From contig NZ_JBHRTA010000004.1 of assembly GCF_042646065.1 (NCBI RefSeq), forward strand, positions 62,001-126,000: a stretch of 64,000 nt of DNA. The letters are read 5' to 3'. The position numbers and the translations under genes are program-made. The notes below the pieces were generated by a model. The model was not told where the DNA came from. It did no database searches and saw nothing but the letters and a program-made list of their open reading frames with translations. How positions within the stretch are numbered: the stretch's first letter is position 1; every line of letters begins with the position of its first letter. Of the stretch, positions 1 through 8,201 are shown piece by piece. Source of the stretch: Parapedobacter deserti. GTDB taxonomy: Bacteria > Bacteroidota > Bacteroidia > Sphingobacteriales > Sphingobacteriaceae.

Positions 1-318
1 TTTCCAATTCGCTTTTATTTTATTGAAAAATGCGACGATCCAAGTAAGTATTAACAGTATTTCTACTCCCAGCCCTACCTGGACTCGTGGGCTGATTTCT
101 CTTGTTATCAACATAATCAGGAAAGAAAATGATAACGTTAAATAAAGGCCCCATATTGGATTTCTAAAAAGCAGCGCTATGAAGACAGCACCTACACTAA
201 CACTAATAACAGCCACAGGAATCAACTCACCCCCCACACTGGTTAAGTATGCAATCCCCAGCGACAATGCCAATAGCACAATCGGAATAGAGATTTTGTT
301 ACTAACCAATCTTTCCAT
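1..318 (-). CDS. Membrane protein, partial (probable O-antigen polymerase/ligase type)
   Basis: This reading frame starts at an ATG at 318 and runs off the left edge of the window, so only the first 106 residues are visible. They are strongly hydrophobic, with about three membrane segments separated by short charged turns (for example the RNPIWG and TREISPR stretches). It follows the Wzz-like gene by about 60 bases on the same strand, so it is probably co-transcribed with it. A multi-spanning protein at this place in a polysaccharide locus is usually the Wzy polymerase or a WaaL-type ligase. That assignment comes from context and hydrophobicity only, because no family motif is visible in the part shown. 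Confidence 0.6.
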   Translation of the reverse strand, partial: MERLVSNKISIPIVLLALSLGIAYLTSVGGELIPVAVISVSVGAVFIALLFRNPIWGLYLTLSFSFLIMLITREISPRVQVGLGVEILLILTWIVAFFNKIKANWK

Positions 319-377
319 CTTTATCGAACTTTTTCCTTTTATCCAGCCAGTGATTTGTTCAGCGAAAACGTCAATAC

Positions 378-2540
378 TTAGTTTGCGGGACTTAGTGCCG
401 GTTTAACCCTGATCTTGTTCAACACCCAACCAATAAATCCCGGATGGTTTTGAATATACGCAATCAGATTTTCCTGCTGATCATCAATGATACCGCCGGA
501 TTCAAATACACAAATGGATTTATCCGCAAACATCAGCCACTCCTTGGCCTGATTAAAGTTCTCAAAGCTGTCAATGTCAATGATAACCAGATCGAATTTT
601 TCCTTCAATGTGTTAAATCCGATTTGAAGTGAATTGGTGTCTTGGAGTTCAAACAGGGACGAATTCTTGCTATTGCGATGCAAAACCGTAATCAGATCCT
701 CCGCTTGGATTTCACGCTTGACCAGAAATGTCTCAAACTCCTGCAATTCCTTATTCTTTTTTTCATTTTTTCCATTGGCGGACATGTCATCTGATACCCC
801 CTTCACATCATTCCCGATAAGCAGCACGCGCTTACCAGTTACCGCAAATGCATAGGCAAGGCTTGCTGATAAAAAAGTTTTTCCCTCACCCGATTTCAAA
901 CTGGTAATGCCCAAAATTTTGTTATGCCCATTCAGCATACTACGATTGATATCGAACCGCAATGAGCGCAGCAGATCCCGATAAAGGCCGAACTGCGGAT
1001 TGGTCGCCGCCTCCCGCCAAATACCCGTAACACTTGTGCCATTCATCGCTACTTGATTTAAGCAACCCAGCACCGAGCCATCGGTCGCAGATTTCAACTG
1101 GTCTACAGCAACGATTTTACGGTCGAGAAGAAACAGCAGGGTAAGTACAGCCAAGCAAGCAAATGCGCTAGCCACACCCGACAATGCCATATATACCAAT
1201 TTCTTTGAGGGCAGTGCAGACCCTGGCAAGCCAAGCTCAACAATACTCAGCCGTAAACCGGCATTAGACTGAAATCCAGCCTGATTATGTCTATTGAGCA
1301 TTTCCATGTATTCGCTCGTGGCCAATTCTGCGTCGCGCTCCAGGTTCTTTAATCCTGCATCCATCGGCACCATCGCATTGTACCGTTGTCTGGCCAACGC
1401 CAATTCGGATTCAATTGCCCGAACGCTATTTCGGAGGGATGCCAAAACGGTCTGTAACTCAACCACCTTTTGTTGCAACAATGTTCGGTTGGCTTGCGGA
1501 TTTTCCAAGGATTGAGTAGCGGATCTGGCTACTAATTTCCGCCTTTCCTGCTGCAATGAATCGACAAGCCTCTTTTCAGCCGCGCCAAAGTTATTTTCTA
1601 TATACCTTCTGTTTGCAGCTTCCAACTGTCCGTCCAACAAGATGACCTCGTTGTTCAGTTCGGATATATTGGCTCGCATGCTGACTTCGGAGGGGTCATT
1701 TAACCTAGCCGTGATATCCCTTATTGCTCCTTGTGTAGATTCGATTTCGGCGATTTTTTGCGTACGGCTGGTTTCCAGATTTATAATTTGTTGGTAGACC
1801 ATACCTGTATGGCTGCTGGAATTAAGGATCCCGCTACTCGATCGATAATCGCGCAGCTGGTCGTTCTTTTCCTGCATTATCCGCTCTTTTTGCCGTAACA
1901 GGGAGTCAAGTACGCTAACGGCCTGAACATCCACTTTCGCGATCACCCCATGATAATACCGGATAAATTCATTTGCCACGGTATTAACTACATAGGCAGA
2001 GAGTTCGGGGTTTTCGGACGTAAAAGAAATTCCGATAAATTCACTTTCGCCATAACGGTTGACATTTAAGTTGTCTGCAATTGCATCACGGCCATAACCC
2101 ATCGACTCGAGAACGTCTGTGATTGCGGTGTCCACATCAGAAGCCCAATTGACCATGCCCCCAGATAATCTGCTTCTCATGGTGTCGATAATTCTACTCC
2201 TTTCAGTTGGCGAAAGCGCTGCTACCTTCTCGCTGGGAGCTCTGAACGCCTGACCTTCACTTTCCAAGTCATGCAGGGCGAGTCTATACCCTACCGCATC
2301 CATCACTTTTTTCATTTTCACCATACCAATCATATTGGAGTATAATTGGCGCGGCACCTGTTGAGCAGTCCCTAACCTCGTCATTTCCGACGAATTGGTT
2401 GCAATTAAAGATTGCGAGGTATAGCTATCTGGCATGTCTTTAACCAGAAAATATACAAAGCCAATGGTAACGATTGGAAATGTGATGATCAGCCACAGGT
2501 ACCGTAAGAAGAACCGCAAAAGTTTCTTAAAATCAATCAT
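378..2540 (-). CDS. Wzz/GumC-type polysaccharide co-polymerase fused to a BY-kinase-like ATPase domain
   Basis: This 720-residue inner-membrane protein should control chain length or export of an exopolysaccharide. It has a Wzz-type N-terminus with a membrane segment near residues 12-32, a long periplasmic region rich in coiled coil, a second membrane segment near 450-475, and a cytoplasmic P-loop domain. Walker A is intact (SGEGKT, near 550) and a Walker B-like LVIIDID is near 652. The Walker A' motif, normally hydrophobic-DxDxR, reads LLIGNDVKG. The C-terminus (RVKPALSPAN) lacks the tyrosine cluster that BY-kinases autophosphorylate. The domain may therefore bind ATP without being a normal kinase. 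The gene lies 12 bases downstream of the TolC-like gene, as in an operon. Confidence 0.85.
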   Translation of the reverse strand: MIDFKKLLRFFLRYLWLIITFPIVTIGFVYFLVKDMPDSYTSQSLIATNSSEMTRLGTAQQVPRQLYSNMIGMVKMKKVMDAVGYRLALHDLESEGQAFRAPSEKVAALSPTERSRIIDTMRSRLSGGMVNWASDVDTAITDVLESMGYGRDAIADNLNVNRYGESEFIGISFTSENPELSAYVVNTVANEFIRYYHGVIAKVDVQAVSVLDSLLRQKERIMQEKNDQLRDYRSSSGILNSSSHTGMVYQQIINLETSRTQKIAEIESTQGAIRDITARLNDPSEVSMRANISELNNEVILLDGQLEAANRRYIENNFGAAEKRLVDSLQQERRKLVARSATQSLENPQANRTLLQQKVVELQTVLASLRNSVRAIESELALARQRYNAMVPMDAGLKNLERDAELATSEYMEMLNRHNQAGFQSNAGLRLSIVELGLPGSALPSKKLVYMALSGVASAFACLAVLTLLFLLDRKIVAVDQLKSATDGSVLGCLNQVAMNGTSVTGIWREAATNPQFGLYRDLLRSLRFDINRSMLNGHNKILGITSLKSGEGKTFLSASLAYAFAVTGKRVLLIGNDVKGVSDDMSANGKNEKKNKELQEFETFLVKREIQAEDLITVLHRNSKNSSLFELQDTNSLQIGFNTLKEKFDLVIIDIDSFENFNQAKEWLMFADKSICVFESGGIIDDQQENLIAYIQNHPGFIGWVLNKIRVKPALSPAN

Positions 2541-2552
2541 CCTCTATTCGTA

Positions 2553-3230
2553 TTAGTTTATGCTATCTAGTTTTACCCCAATCAACAGCTCTAACCCGTC
2601 CTTTGCGTTGAGGTAATTGATTTCAGCCTGAATGACCGATGAGTTTGCCTCAGAAAGCTCTGACCGAGCTATGGTATAGGCATCTACAGGCGCCTCGCCC
2701 CGCTCAAACTGATTTTGAACCCGGTCAAATGTAATTTTACTATCTTGGGCGTACTGGGTCCTGAGCTTGAGCATATTAATCGACTGCAAATACGAGTAAT
2801 ACGCAGACCTTACATCACTTTCAAGTTCAGCTTCGAACCGTTCAGTTTCCAGTTGAGCAATCCGATAACTTCTTTTTGCTTGTCTAACTGAACTCGGCTT
2901 TCGAATCAGTCCAGCAAGGTTTACCCCGACGGAGACCTGATAGCCATTAATAAAATATGGGTTAAGTTCGCTCACGGCTGGTCTATTACGCGGCCGGTAG
3001 ATGTAAGACCCATTGAACATGTCCAAATAGGTCAGCTTTGAAGTGTTATACGCTGACTTAGAAATCGCTTCCTCCTCTTGCATTACTTTCAACCGCGGAT
3101 AATTCTTTTTTGCCAGTGCTATCAAGGTATCCAGATAGCGGTAGTCGATATCTCGAATAATCGACTCCTGCGCCTGAATAGCTGTGGATATCCACATCAG
3201 AATTGCCATGATCAATACAACTTTATTCAT
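2553..3230 (-). CDS. Short TolC-family outer membrane protein
   Basis: This 225-residue protein has a signal peptide ending near IQAQ and then the helical pattern of outer-membrane efflux proteins, including LETERFEAELESDVRSAYYSYL and a C-terminal stretch NYLNAKDGLELLIG that is typical of TolC-family repeats. TolC proteins usually have about 420-480 residues in two tandem repeats, so this one is about one repeat long. Nothing in the flanks looks like the missing half, so it may be a naturally short form that assembles from more subunits. I chose the ATG at 3230 over a TTG at 3353 because only the former places a signal peptide at the N-terminus. It is the first gene before the Wzz-like gene and may supply the export channel of this locus. 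Confidence 0.75.
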   Translation of the reverse strand: MNKVVLIMAILMWISTAIQAQESIIRDIDYRYLDTLIALAKKNYPRLKVMQEEEAISKSAYNTSKLTYLDMFNGSYIYRPRNRPAVSELNPYFINGYQVSVGVNLAGLIRKPSSVRQAKRSYRIAQLETERFEAELESDVRSAYYSYLQSINMLKLRTQYAQDSKITFDRVQNQFERGEAPVDAYTIARSELSEANSSVIQAEINYLNAKDGLELLIGVKLDSIN

Positions 3231-3411
3231 ATTTTTCGTTCTAACAGACTTTATATGTTTCTCACGCCTTAGGCGACAAATAGTGTTTTTCGTACAGAAA
3301 ACAACAAGCAACCATAATACTCGATCAACATTGTCGTTGTCTTCTAAAGGCAAGCAAAAGTATTTCTAATGAGAGAATAAGTAATGGCTAAAGCCCATAT
3401 TTATTTTATAT

Positions 3412-3429
3412 TGTAGTTTAAAAACTACA
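3412..3429. promoter_or_regulatory. Palindrome between divergent polysaccharide genes (operator candidate)
   Basis: The arms TGTAGTTT and AAACTACA are exact reverse complements separated by two A residues. The site lies in the 273-base divergent spacer between the TolC-like gene and the glycoside hydrolase. It is AT-rich and has no T-run on either strand at a terminator position, so an operator is more likely than a terminator. No regulator can be assigned. Confidence 0.35.
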
Positions 3430-3439
3430 TTCATTTTTA

Positions 3440-3447
3440 TAGCTTTG
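3440..3447 (+). promoter_or_regulatory. Possible -7 promoter element for the glycoside hydrolase gene
   Basis: TAGCTTTG matches the Bacteroidota TAnnTTTG -7 element and lies 56 bases before the ATG at 3504. The nearest upstream TTG (3411-3413) is 26 bases away, slightly beyond the usual 17-23, so the match is imperfect. The palindrome at 3412-3429 would sit between the two elements. Confidence 0.35.
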
Positions 3448-3503
3448 CTGATGTTTTTTGTCCGATGCTATTGCTTGTTGTTAAATAAGTTAGCTTTTGA
3501 AAA

Positions 3504-5108
3504 ATGAATGGTATGAGGAAGGTATTCTTATTGATATCGATTTACGCGTTTGGAATTTTATCTTGTTGCACTAACTACGCTGAGCAGCCAAGTATCTCAC
3601 AACTGGGCGCAACACAAAAAGGTCTGATACAACAAAAGCCCGCTGCTAACATAAAGTTTAAAGATATGTTAGGCGTAAACGCATTTGAGTGGAACTTTGG
3701 AGACCAACGGATTCCAACACATCCGGATCATACATTCTTCTTCAAACCATTTTCCAGTTTCCGTCATTACCTTGACTGGCGCCAGATCGAAAACGACGAG
3801 GGAAAATACCGCTACAATCCGAGCGCAAGAGGGAATTGGAAATACGACGAGATATATCAATGGTGCAAAGAGCAAGACATTATGGTATTAGTCTGTTTGA
3901 AGACAATTCCCGACTGGCTTAATGCTACGTACCCTCCTGAAAAACGGGATTCGGAAAATGTGCCGGCGCCCTACGGTGCCGATTTATCGGATCCAAAGTC
4001 ATACATTAAGTTTGCTCAGTTAGGTTTTCAGTTTGCAGCGAGATACGGCGCAAACAAAGACGTAGATCCAAGCTTAGTCCACGTTGACCCGAAACCTCAT
4101 TATGATCCCAACGAGGTTAAAATAGGATTGAACCTTATCCGATATATCGAGTGTAACAATGAACCCGATCGGTGGTGGAAACCCAAAAAAGTCGCTCAGC
4201 AAACAGGCTCAGAGTATGCAGCGAATATGTCGGCTTTTTATGACGGCCACAAAGGCACATTGGGACCGGGAGTAGGCGTTAAAGCTGCGGACCCAACCAT
4301 GACGGTAGTGATGGGCGGAATTGCCGCAGAGCCGGATTTCGTCAACGAAATGATTGCCTGGTGTGAGACGCATCGGGGGAGAAAAGCGGACGGCACCATA
4401 GACCTATGCTTCGATGTATTAAATTATCACCATTACTCCAATAACAAGCACGAAACGCACAATAGAGAAAAGCAACGAGGCGTGGCTCCCGAAATTTCGC
4501 TTTCTCCCGGAGTAGCAAAAAGGTTTTTATCTTTTGCAGAAAAGGACCTTCCAGGTATCGAGGTATGGAATACCGAAATCGGGTATGACGTAAACCAGAG
4601 GAGCAGTCAAAAGGCAATTCCGATTAAAGGCAAATCCGCTTTAGTCACGCATGCCGATTGGAGCATCCGTTCAGCGCTGATGTATGCACGCGCCGGAATA
4701 AGCAAATTGTTTTACTATATGTTGTACGATGTCAGTGCCAAAAGCACCACGCAATACATGTCTTCCGGATTTGTTGACAAGGTTGACGGAAATACAAGTA
4801 GGCCCGCTTGGTATTATTTGTTACAAGCAAAGAACCTTATCGGAGAGTATTATTATCGAGGGACCATTAACGAAGATCCTATTGTCGACGTCTATCAACG
4901 CGATGAACAAACAATCTATGTGCTTACTGTTCCCGATGAAATCGGGCGCGAGGAAACTTACAAACTTCAGGTTGGAAAGGTTAGTCAGGTGAAAATCCAC
5001 GAACTGAATCCTGACTCCGACCGGATGAACACCCAAACGGTTGCCGTTTCCGGTGGTGAGCTAGCCATCAAGGTGACAGAAACTCCTGTCTTTGTTGAGT
5101 TATTATAA
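3504..5108 (+). CDS. Lipoprotein glycoside hydrolase of the GH-A (TIM-barrel) type
   Basis: This 534-residue protein has a lipoprotein signal with lipobox ILSC near residue 21, so the enzyme should be anchored in a membrane facing the periplasm or outside. The mature part resembles clan GH-A glycosidases (GH39/GH5-like). CNNEPDRWW near residue 218 has the Asn-Glu pair of the acid/base catalyst, and WNTEIGY near 357 supplies a likely nucleophile Glu. A short beta-sandwich-like tail follows after about residue 440. It is divergent from the TolC/Wzz genes inside the polysaccharide locus, a usual place for a hydrolase that trims or releases the polymer. The exact GH family and the linkage cut cannot be read from the sequence. 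Confidence 0.7.
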   Translation: MNGMRKVFLLISIYAFGILSCCTNYAEQPSISQLGATQKGLIQQKPAANIKFKDMLGVNAFEWNFGDQRIPTHPDHTFFFKPFSSFRHYLDWRQIENDEGKYRYNPSARGNWKYDEIYQWCKEQDIMVLVCLKTIPDWLNATYPPEKRDSENVPAPYGADLSDPKSYIKFAQLGFQFAARYGANKDVDPSLVHVDPKPHYDPNEVKIGLNLIRYIECNNEPDRWWKPKKVAQQTGSEYAANMSAFYDGHKGTLGPGVGVKAADPTMTVVMGGIAAEPDFVNEMIAWCETHRGRKADGTIDLCFDVLNYHHYSNNKHETHNREKQRGVAPEISLSPGVAKRFLSFAEKDLPGIEVWNTEIGYDVNQRSSQKAIPIKGKSALVTHADWSIRSALMYARAGISKLFYYMLYDVSAKSTTQYMSSGFVDKVDGNTSRPAWYYLLQAKNLIGEYYYRGTINEDPIVDVYQRDEQTIYVLTVPDEIGREETYKLQVGKVSQVKIHELNPDSDRMNTQTVAVSGGELAIKVTETPVFVELL

Positions 5109-5171
5109 CGAATACCTGATCTGCCGATACAGCGCTGCCATAGCCATCCGGTAACCTTGGGGTGCTGGGAT
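5103..5171 (-). pseudogene. 3' relic of a second UbiA-type prenyltransferase gene
   Basis: Read on the minus strand, these bases encode MAMAALYRQIRYS followed by Leu and a stop. The intact prenyltransferase at 6213-7223 ends MAIAALYRQLRYS and stop, which is 11 of 13 identical residues. Similarity continues a few residues upstream (PAPQGYR against PARDYW, one codon longer) and is also visible at the DNA level. No start or upstream homology remains, because the methyltransferase gene abuts it. The relic overlaps the last six bases of the glycoside hydrolase gene. It is best explained as the end of a former paralogous gene left after a duplication or recombination. Confidence 0.7.
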
Positions 5172-5186
5172 ACCAGAACAGACGAT

Positions 5187-6125
5187 TTACCCCGAAACTA
5201 TTTTTTTAACGGCAGCTTTGACCAGACTACCGGATTTCAAGCGTTTCGCCAATTCTTTTAACAAATCCTTATTGGACAGTTCGGAGACTGGGGACTGTGC
5301 CTCTTCTGTGTTTTTCCGAACGTCAAATAATGGCTCCGACGGCAGTATAATTGTTGGAGGGGTATCGTCACCTATATCACGTTTCTCACTAGCTACAATG
5401 ACTCGCCTAAGTACCCTGGTCGTGCCCTCTTCCGACTTTGGACGCAATAAAATCTCTATTTTCCGGAAATGGTCCCCAAACCAGCGAACCAACTGATCTA
5501 AATGTGGACATAATTGATAATAGTAAGCCCCATCATGTTCCTTACTAGTCCAAACTACTCCCAATGTCGTCACACCACGACTGAGTGGCAAACCGGATAA
5601 ATCATATAGATCATGGGGGAATTCGATATCCATTATATCGACTAGATCGCTTGGTGCCACCATGCATTTCCCGTCTTTGGCTGTCCATTCAGCTAATCTG
5701 GCAATAGCTAATTCGATATCACCCATTGTGGGGAGATAACAGTACGGTTGGCCGGTACAGGTCACCAAGTCAAATTTCCCTTCCAATTCCGGTCTTTTTT
5801 CCGTCATACTTTGCTTGTAAAACGTGGCATTTGGATTGGCCGATCTAGCTATATGTAACATGTCGTCCGATAAATCCATTCCGCTTCGGTCAACTTCCGA
5901 AAACTTACTCAGTAAATAGCCAGTTCCACAACCTACATCCAACCAATTCTTACTTGACTGCAATAAGCTGTTGAGAATCTTTTCGTAGAAATCACTAAGA
6001 GGTTTCCAATGATTTTTTTCGCACCATATCTGGTTATATATCGACGCATATCGTTCATCGTACAATAGGTCAGCTTTCTTGATTTGTTCAGAATTAGATA
6101 ACATTTGTTTAATATTAATTTTCAT
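5187..6125 (-). CDS. Class I SAM-dependent methyltransferase
   Basis: This 312-residue protein has the SAM-binding motif I WLDVGCGTGYLL near residue 60, an acidic post-I position in GMDLSDDMLHIARS, and a motif II-like FDLVTCTGQPY. This is a class I methyltransferase fold acting on a small molecule or glycan. The C-terminal 60 residues look like a low-complexity linker. I chose the ATG at 6125 because the upstream in-frame extension to 6203 shows no family similarity. It is the last gene of the ABC-GT4-GT2-UbiA-methyltransferase run, so its substrate is probably the lipid-linked glycan or isoprenoid made by its neighbours. That is inference. Confidence 0.8.
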   Translation of the reverse strand: MKINIKQMLSNSEQIKKADLLYDERYASIYNQIWCEKNHWKPLSDFYEKILNSLLQSSKNWLDVGCGTGYLLSKFSEVDRSGMDLSDDMLHIARSANPNATFYKQSMTEKRPELEGKFDLVTCTGQPYCYLPTMGDIELAIARLAEWTAKDGKCMVAPSDLVDIMDIEFPHDLYDLSGLPLSRGVTTLGVVWTSKEHDGAYYYQLCPHLDQLVRWFGDHFRKIEILLRPKSEEGTTRVLRRVIVASEKRDIGDDTPPTIILPSEPLFDVRKNTEEAQSPVSELSNKDLLKELAKRLKSGSLVKAAVKKIVSG

Positions 6126-6212
6126 TTTTTTACACTCGACTAAACTCGAGTTATTGATGGCTAACCACTTCGTTGGCCTGAACAGGTTACTCCCGGTATT
6201 CAAATCGAAACC

Positions 6213-7223
6213 TCAGGAATAACGTAGCTGTCGGTATAACGCAGCAATGGCCATCCAATAATCTCGTGCAGGTACTATGATATTGCTGGGGAACAAGACC
6301 ACATGGGCAATCAGTAATCCCCAGACGTGCGGCTGGCTGAAACTCGCAGCAAGCAATAGACTCAATGGAAAGAACGTTTGATAGTAATCAATCATGAGTA
6401 CTTGAGTATGCTTATGCCTAGGAGTAATCAGAATGATGGGAATGTTAGCATAGCGTGAGTAACGGATAATAACCAACACAGCATACAATACTAACGATAT
6501 CCAAACAGCTATTAAATTGACATGTTTTAGCATAGCCCCAAATGCGGCCAATTCGACAGCAAAAAAAGCAGGGGCTGCTGGTTTAAACCTCTCAGGAGCT
6601 ATCCTAGTCGCAAATGTGCTTATGTTTGTTTTAATGTCGTTTTCCCTGTCAAGAAACTGATGCCAAAGGATTCCCCGACATCCAAACATCAACGCCCAAA
6701 TCGCAACTAATGTTAGCCAATAATAGTCGATTTCCATACCGACCGTATAGCTTATACCGGACACCATAAGTAAAGATGGGAACAAATGAGCTCCACATGC
6801 ATCGCAAAGCACCCCCAGTAAGCCGCGTTCCTTAAAACGAAAGGGAGGGAGCGAATATAAACTAAAAGACATCCAGGCGAACGTATAGAAGATGATCGTT
6901 TGTATGTCTGGCCACATGAAATAGCCGAAGATGCCACCGATAGCCAAGCATCCAGTTATCAGCGCCCCGCGCCACAATGGTGACAGGTTAGCCATCCGAT
7001 TAGTTTTACCTACCGCTATATCTTCTTCGATATCCGTTATATCATTAATTATACTCACATAAACAGCGCCAATTGCCAATGAGCCTAAAAAGAAAAGAAA
7101 CAGCGGAGCAACGTGATATAATGTAGTTCCTGACGTTAAAGCGGTCGCATAACCGACCGATAGCAGCGGTGGCAATTTATATCCCCACCATTCAGGCGCG
7201 CGTATGATACCAAAGAGTTTCAC
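6213..7223 (-). CDS. UbiA-family membrane prenyltransferase
   Basis: This 336-residue integral membrane protein has about eight to nine hydrophobic segments. It shows both aspartate-rich motifs of the UbiA superfamily: NDITDIEED near residue 60 and DREND near residue 192, which bind Mg-diphosphate of the polyprenyl donor. The start is GTG at 7223, overlapping the stop of the GT2 gene (GTGA), so translation is probably coupled. UbiA enzymes make quinones, hemes or polyprenyl-phosphate sugars such as decaprenyl-phosphoribose. In a glycosyltransferase and ABC-exporter operon, transfer of a sugar phosphate to, or prenylation of, a glycolipid precursor seems more likely than quinone synthesis. The substrate is unknown. 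Confidence 0.85.
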   Translation of the reverse strand: MKLFGIIRAPEWWGYKLPPLLSVGYATALTSGTTLYHVAPLFLFFLGSLAIGAVYVSIINDITDIEEDIAVGKTNRMANLSPLWRGALITGCLAIGGIFGYFMWPDIQTIIFYTFAWMSFSLYSLPPFRFKERGLLGVLCDACGAHLFPSLLMVSGISYTVGMEIDYYWLTLVAIWALMFGCRGILWHQFLDRENDIKTNISTFATRIAPERFKPAAPAFFAVELAAFGAMLKHVNLIAVWISLVLYAVLVIIRYSRYANIPIILITPRHKHTQVLMIDYYQTFFPLSLLLAASFSQPHVWGLLIAHVVLFPSNIIVPARDYWMAIAALYRQLRYS

Positions 7224-8200
7224 AGGATATTGAACAAGTTTACGAACCGTTGAATAAAGTGATTGTTAAACGCTGTATACGCCAGTTTCGGAACCTGAGC
7301 AATCGCATAGACCGGTTTTTCTCCCAGCGCGGTTTTAACTAAAGTCCATGACTCCGTCGCCCTCTTCTCCCTAATCAACTTATGCTTAGCCAACTCCATC
7401 AACCCTTTAATGTAACGCCTCCTTAGAATTTCCATTTCATTCACTGACAATACTGTACGGTACCGTTTCATGATTGTCTCAGTATCTTTCACCAATAACA
7501 ACTGTACAACCTCATGCCAGCTCCTTCCATCATAGATGTTTTGACCATCGATATCCTTATACCATAGGCGCTCTAACGTAAACACTGCTGCACAAGGTTT
7601 GGCAAATATCATATCAAGGTATAACCCCCAATCATCTCCGATGTTCATATGGTTATCCCATCCTCCAACCATCGACTGCCTTCTCATTACAACCGATGAA
7701 GAAGGCGAAGGACAAGCTTTTAGGTACAACGCCCGTAATTCTTCCGAGGACAGCCTATACCAACCGTCAATAGGTTCTTTTATATAGGGTACCAAATAAG
7801 GATCACTTGAAAGAAAATCCCTCCAATCTGTTGTGTATTGCGTTTTTTGATTCCAATTGGCGAACGCAAAGTCTGCATGATAGCGATTTAATGCGTTCAT
7901 GGCCTTTTCCAAGAAATCCCGTTCCCAGTAGTCATCCGAATCAAGCGACGCAATAAAGTCTCCATTTGCGAGTTGTAGCCCTGCGTTCCGAGCCGAAGCT
8001 TGTCCGCCATTTGGTTTGTAAATATAAGTCAGGCCATCTATGTGAGACAACAGATCCCCGGTATTGTCGGTCGAGCCGTCGTCAACCACAATGAGTTGCA
8101 CATTGCCATATGACTGGTTTTTAACGCTTTTGATAGCAGTGAGCACTTTGGTTGCGCGGTTGTAGGTGGGGATGATAACTGTAATCAGTGGTGAAGCCAT
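7220..8200 (-). CDS. Family 2 glycosyltransferase
   Basis: This 326-residue GT-A enzyme begins with LITVIIPTYNRATKVLTAI, followed by VVDDGSTDNT near residue 35 and the metal-binding LDSDDYW near residue 84. These are hallmarks of inverting GT2 transferases that use nucleotide sugars at the cytoplasmic face. A longer reading frame reaches 8413 but overlaps the GT4 gene deeply. The ATG at 8200 lies 1 base after the GT4 stop and directly precedes the conserved first strand, so it is preferred. It is co-transcribed with GT4 upstream and UbiA downstream. The acceptor sugar is unknown. Confidence 0.9.
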   Translation of the reverse strand: MASPLITVIIPTYNRATKVLTAIKSVKNQSYGNVQLIVVDDGSTDNTGDLLSHIDGLTYIYKPNGGQASARNAGLQLANGDFIASLDSDDYWERDFLEKAMNALNRYHADFAFANWNQKTQYTTDWRDFLSSDPYLVPYIKEPIDGWYRLSSEELRALYLKACPSPSSSVVMRRQSMVGGWDNHMNIGDDWGLYLDMIFAKPCAAVFTLERLWYKDIDGQNIYDGRSWHEVVQLLLVKDTETIMKRYRTVLSVNEMEILRRRYIKGLMELAKHKLIREKRATESWTLVKTALGEKPVYAIAQVPKLAYTAFNNHFIQRFVNLFNIL

Positions 8201-8201
8201 A

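Noticed and set aside
3231..3353. In-frame extension of the TolC-like gene
   Set aside because: It begins with TTG and would place 41 charged residues before the signal peptide.
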